Of a stretch of 64,000 nt of DNA, positions 59,741 through 64,000 are shown one piece after another. A program made the translations under genes and the position numbers. The DNA lies in NCBI GenBank assembly GCA_934045075.1, contig OW203734.1, positions 17,155,680-17,219,679 of the forward strand, written 5' to 3'. Under the pieces are notes generated by a model. That model was given only the letters and a program-made list of their open reading frames with translations. It was not told the origin of the DNA and searched no databases. The stretch comes from Yponomeuta sedellus (taxonomy: Eukaryota; Arthropoda; Insecta; Lepidoptera; Yponomeutidae). Positions within the stretch are counted from its first letter, which is position 1. Each line of letters starts with the position of its first letter.

Positions 59741-61506
59741 ACGCGGTAGTAACTAGCGCCAGCAATAGAATAAGTATCATAACTTCTTTTATTTGAGCGT
59801 TCTTTTCAAGATCATAAATCTTAACAACTGTGACAACTATTTTTATAACCTACAGTCTAGATCCTAGGATCTTAACAACTGTGACAACTATTTTTAGAAC
59901 CTACAGTCAAGATCCTAGGATCTTAACAACTGTGACAACTATTTTTCTGAACTTACAGTCTAGATCCTAGGATCTTAAAAACTGTGACAACTATTTATAG
60001 AACTTCCATTCTAGATCCTAGGATCTTAACAACTGTGACAACTATTTTTAGAACCTACAGTCTAGATCCTTAGGATCTTAACAATTGTGACAACTATTTT
60101 TAGAACTTACAGTCTAAATCCTAGGATCTTAACAACTGTGACAACTATTTTTAGAACTTACAGTCTAGATCCTAGGATCTTAACAACTGTGAAAACTATT
60201 TTTAGAACTTACAGTCTAGATCCTAGGATCTTAACAACTGTGACAACTATTTATAGAACTTACAGTCTAGATCCTAGGATCTTAACAACTGTGACAACTA
60301 TTTTTAGAACTTACAGTCTAGATCCTAGGATCTTACCAACTGTGACAACTATTTTTAGAACTTACAGTCTAGATCCTAGGATCTCAACAACTGTGACAAC
60401 TATTTTTCTGAACATACAGTCTAGATCCTAGGATCTTAACAACTGTGACAACTATTTTTAGAACTTACAGTCTAGATCCTAGGATCTTAACAACTGTGAA
60501 AACTATTTTTAGAACTTACAGTCTAGATCCTAGGATCTTAACAACTGTGACAACTATTTATAGAACTTACAGTCTAGATCCTAGGATCTTAACAACTGTG
60601 ACAACTATTTTTAGAACTTACAGTCTAGATCCTAGGATCTTACCAACTGTGACAACTATTTTTAGAACTTACAGTCTAGATCCTAGGATCTCAACAACTG
60701 TGACAACTATTTTTCTGAACATACAGTCTAGATCCTAGGATCTTAACAACTGTGACAACTATTTTTAGAACCTACAGTCTAGATCCTAGGACCACGACTT
60801 AGGGCTATCGATTTCCGCTAAAACGGCGCTTTTGGCAAAACTGCTATTAGGTCCTAGATTCTTGGACCTAGGTTTTTGTCATTATGTTCTTCTAGCTGTG
60901 CCCCGCGTTGTTAACCGCGATTTATTAGGAAAATAAATTGTGTATGAACAGTAAAATATATTTTCCCGCAGAAAACGGGCCTATGTGTTAATCCTGGGTG
61001 TCAGCTAACTTCATACCAAATTTTATTAAAATCGCGCCAGCCGTTTAGACGTGAAGAAGTAACAAACATACACACACAAACTTTCGTCTTTATAATATTA
61101 GTGTGATAAAGAGCTACTACCGCTGACCGTGACTACCGCTAGTGGCATTTTTTTCGAGCGCTTCCGTGCTTCGCAAGGCACGTTAAGCCTTTGGTGCCGG
61201 CTGTCATGTAATGGCAGTCGTTAAACCATGTCAGAGGCCTTATGGGCGGCTTGATAACTTCTGACAGAAAGGCCCGCCACTGTCTTACAATCCTCCACCA
61301 ACCCGGACTTGGCCCCCGTGGTGGAGTATGGCCTAACCTTCCTCCGATGCAGGAAGAGGCCCGTGCCGTAGCAGTGGACATTCAAGGGTTGATATCGAAA
61401 GAGCTACTATATTTATTAACATATATGATGTTCACTTTTTCCAAAGACGCGTTATAAAAGAAGATATGATTTTTTTTCATTGGTGGCGCAAGTTGGCACC
61501 GCGTAG
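59741..61506. mobile_element. Inverted-repeat element of the same family as the MITE at 2493, carrying a minisatellite
   Basis: The left end (CGCGGTAGTAACTAGCGCCA at 59741) and the inverted right end (CGCGGTGCCAACTTGCGCCA at about 61503) share AACTnGCGCCAnCAAT and CTTCTTTTAT. The interior holds the 51-bp minisatellite (59816-60791), then a retroelement 3' piece (AAACTTTCGTCTTTATAATA) and a segment repeated at 50918. Non-coding. Confidence 0.7.
59816..60791. repeat. 51-bp minisatellite with a 307-bp higher-order repeat
   Basis: About 19 tandem copies of a 51-bp unit with core CAGTCTAGATCCTAGGATCT, then TTAACAACTGTGACAACTAT. Because 51 is divisible by 3 and there are few stops, long open frames (17-residue repeats) run through it; these are not genes. 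The six-unit block starting near 60138 recurs from 60445 with the same internal variants, one unit being 52 bp, so a 307-bp block was duplicated. Confidence 0.9.
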
Positions 61507-62600
61507 AGCCTTAAATGTTGGTTCCATACTTGAAAGAAGCGTGTAGCGAGAAACACTATTCATCTTACTGAAACGCGAGACGCATTCGCTTAAATTAAAG
61601 TTTTATTCAGTAAAATACTACAAAAGAACATAAATTAGTAAAAAGCTCGTAGGTTAATATTAATTGATGAATCGTTAATGTACTTTACTGAAGTGATTGT
61701 TAACCGCATAATGCTAAGTCTTGTCAGGTATCTTCATTATCTGAAAGAAAAAAGATTCCGATATAACAACACCCGTAAGTAAATCCGGACTAAAAGTCTA
61801 CAATGTGTTGTGCTTACGAAAGTTTTACTTCAAGAAAAAAGAAGGGATTACAAACTGCGTTTCGATTACAAAAAGAGGAAGTTAAACACGATTGTTGTGT
61901 AGTCGAGTTTAGGAGCGCTGTATGGATCGCAGATTATTAATATTGTACTTTTGTCGTCATAGAAAATCCATCTCGAATTAGCGTTCCTATAGAGAGAGTT
62001 AAAATATATCTTGAACGTTGTATTTTTTGTTAGCATTTAAACACAAAAACCGGTCGCGCTTCGAACCCCCAATTACTCGTACCCTAATAATGTCTTAATA
62101 CTGTTAACAGTTGTCAAATCAATTTTTTTGTATGCGCTTTGGTCAACTGACAGCGGTTAATAGTAGATTAATGGCTTGTTACCAGAAACGTGTACCAGAA
62201 ACCAGGGGTAAGTCTCCGTAGCTATAGCACGGTACTATCTACAAGTACACAAACGTGTCACTAGCGCCTTTATGCGCTAGATAGACCAGCCTATAATAAG
62301 ATGACTGCTTATCTGTGACTCCCATTAACTATGGCACTGTTGTCTTCACGTACCGTCTAAACTAGCCTCTGTAGAAGGTCAACAACCGAATCACCACTGG
62401 GTACACATTTCATGTTTGTTTACCTAGGCGTGACATCAGATTCGACGCCATGACACTGCGAGCTGTTTTTCCACGGATTAAAAATAATTTTAGAGAAACG
62501 GCTTTAACCTTCGTCAAACCCTAGTTTATTATTGAAATGTAGTTTTTTTTTTGTAAATAAAAAATGTGTCCTCACATTATGGAAGAGGATTTGAAAATCT
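61507..62600. other. Intergenic stretch, nothing recognised
   Basis: No exon, RNA gene or clear repeat can be supported here. Confidence 0.4.
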
Positions 62601-62604
62601 TTCG

Positions 62605-63423
62605 TCATGCCTATTGTTGGTGAGCTGAGCGTTCACCGCCTCGCTAAAACCTAAAACCTACACGAGCTGGTTGGACTAGCCTCAGTAATTGGTGTAATGA
62701 GGTCTACTATCGAGTCACCGCTGGATTAAGAAGGACCATCGCGCGGCAAGTCATACACATTCGGCTAATATCAATGGTGTGCGAGATGGGCGTTCACCGC
62801 CTCGCTAAGGGTCTAGTCTTCACATGCTGTTTGAAATAGGCCCTGTAGCTAGTTTCGTACGGTCTACGATCGAGTCAACACTAGATTAAGTGAGGTCGGT
62901 GAGTGCTGAAAAACAACGCCGTCTATTGTCATTGTTGTCTCTGGCGGTACATGCTGAGCACACACCTTTTGTCGCCAACTATGAAGTCATTATTTGCAAT
63001 TTCTCCTTTTATTCTTCTTCTTCTATTGTTGGTCGCAATAAATGCATTTTTACTTTACTTTACCTTAGGAACAAAATCGCGCAACTCACCGATACACGTC
63101 TAGAACCAGTTGTTAGCAAGTTAAGCGTTCACCGTCCCGCTAAGGGCCTTGCCTTCACGTGCTGGTTGAAATAGCCTCTGTAGCTGGTGTAGTAAGGTTT
63201 ACAATCGAGTCGCCACTGGATTAAGGAGCACAATCGCGCGGCAACTCAGTCACTTTCGGTTAGTACCAATTGTGTTCGAGCTCGGCGTTCACCGCCTCTC
63301 TTAGTGCTTGGTCTTCACGTGCTGGTTTGAAATAACATCTCTGGCTGGTGTAGTAAGGTCTACGATCGAGTAGTCACCACTGAATTAAGGTGCCTATTCG
63401 TGAGGAAACTCACCTAGATTCGG
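62605..63423 (-). pseudogene. Four decayed tandem copies of the SCAMP terminal exon
   Basis: Starting near 62610, 62770, 63100 and 63253, the plus-strand phrase GGCGTTCACCGCC recurs, followed in most copies by CTTCACGTGCTGGTT. On the minus strand each copy encodes the end of the neighbouring SCAMP exon: EAVNAQLTNNR, EAVNAHLAHH, TVNA then LANNWF, and EAVNAELEHNWY with its stop. Units are about 155-170 bp. The third has a 150-200 bp insert. Frameshifts and stops break all of them. Confidence 0.75.
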
Positions 63424-63576
63424 TTAGTACCGGTTGTTAGCTAGCTGGGCGTTCACCGCCGCGGCTGCCGCGCTAGAGGCCGCCGTCTGCACGTGCTGGT
63501 TGCGGAGGAACTCCGTAGTGAACTCGGCCTGCGCCTTGGCTAGGGAGGCGCCGGTCGACCTGTAGATGCGGTGGAC
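63424..63576 (-). CDS. SCAMP, last coding exon (gene runs off the window)
   Basis: Secretory carrier-associated membrane proteins are four-helix proteins of post-Golgi vesicles. This exon begins after a CCAG acceptor (63577-63580) and encodes 50 residues: VHRIYRSTGASLAKAQAEFT, then TEFLRNQHVQTAASSAAAAA and VNAQLANNRY before TAA (63424-63426). That is the cytosolic C-terminal tail of the family (VHxxYRxTGAS-xxKAQxEF). Upstream exons would lie beyond 64000. Its GC content is higher than that of the relics next to it. Confidence 0.88.
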   Translation of the reverse strand, partial: VHRIYRSTGASLAKAQAEFTTEFLRNQHVQTAASSAAAAAVNAQLANNRY

Positions 63577-63639
63577 CTGGAACCGAGGTCCGATGTCAGC
63601 AATCGCAGATACGATCCAATTCGGTTGTTTACTAGTCAG

Positions 63640-63878
63640 CAGTTAGAGCAGTGGTAGCGGAGCGATAGAACGCTGCTACTCCATGGGTAGGAATCCCAGC
63701 ATGTATAAATGACTTTGTTTTCAAAGTTATGTACATTTGTGAAGTTATGGCAGCAATACCACACGATAATGTGAAGGAAAACATCGTAAGGAAACCCTAG
63801 TGTGTTAACAAATCTCAGCGCTTGCTACGTGCCCAATTACGAGGCTAAGTGCGGAGAAATCTCAGGTCTAACTAACCA
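63640..63878 (+). mobile_element. tRNA-derived SINE (family S2), copy 2, with target duplication
   Basis: It lies in the SCAMP intron and is flanked by the 9-bp direct repeat ACTAGTCAG (63631-63639 and 63879-63887). The head contains GCAGTGGTAGCGGAGCGATA, and the body contains TCAAAGTTATGTACATTTGT. Confidence 0.75.
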
Positions 63879-64000
63879 ACTAGTCAGTTGTTATCAATCA
63901 GTCAGTCCGTATTCATTCACGGCCGAGCACACGTCACTTCGTTTTCGTCTTCGGCCATTCATTCATCACCTAACTAGCCGGATGAGGCTTCGGCGTCAAA

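Noticed and set aside
60087..60738. Open frames encoding 17-residue repeats
   Set aside because: They result from a 51-bp minisatellite with few stop codons, not from a gene.
59816..60791. CRISPR-like array
   Set aside because: Units are directly tandem without unique spacers, and the sequence is eukaryotic.

Overview
The window is nuclear DNA of an insect, almost certainly a moth or butterfly. Genes are split by short GT-AG introns, there is no operon structure, and most of the sequence is interspersed repeats. Several of these look lepidopteran, for example the intron repeats at 3345-3877 and 50321-50455, tRNA-headed SINEs, and many small inverted-repeat elements. I assigned families by reading protein motifs and exon junctions by eye. 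No database search was run.

Host genes. Two diverged tandem copies of the WD-repeat gene WDR61 (SKI8; PAF1 and SKI complexes) lie on the minus strand. Copy 1 is at 2838-5761, with five coding exons found and the last two not seen. Copy 2 is at 16564-21009, with seven exons, 328 residues and a complete reading frame. RBM22, a spliceosome RNA-binding protein, is complete on the plus strand at 49164-53727 (seven exons, 405 residues). The terminal exon of a SCAMP gene is on the minus strand at 63424-63576, followed downstream (lower coordinates) by four decayed tandem copies of the same exon.

Mobile DNA. Between the two WDR61 copies lie a THAP-domain inverted-repeat transposon (6224-11400) split by a CR1-like retrotransposon, a hAT element with a perfect 8-bp target duplication, four MITE-like repeats, broken non-LTR and Copia pieces, and a SINE. 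A mariner relic sits in intron 3 of WDR61 copy 2, and a second THAP-type element lies just upstream of that gene. A nearly intact DDE transposon with a spliced 683-residue transposase is at 24792-28223. From 31.2 to 49.0 kb the DNA is almost entirely transposons. A small repeat is split by a TAA-flanked inverted-repeat element, which is itself split by a BEL/Pao LTR retrotransposon whose two LTRs look identical. A second THAP element in opposite orientation follows, carrying Copia and SINE insertions. Last is a full-length I-type non-LTR retrotransposon with both reading frames open and a 13-bp target duplication, ending 196 bp before the RBM22 start codon.

The right end (53.7-63.4 kb) holds no other gene I can recognise. 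It contains SINEs, MITEs and an inverted-repeat element inside which a 51-bp minisatellite has expanded, partly as a 307-bp higher-order repeat. The most noteworthy items are the SCAMP exon relics, the young non-LTR element at the RBM22 promoter, the intact DDE/SWIM transposon, the THAP element family, and the MITE-to-minisatellite expansion.
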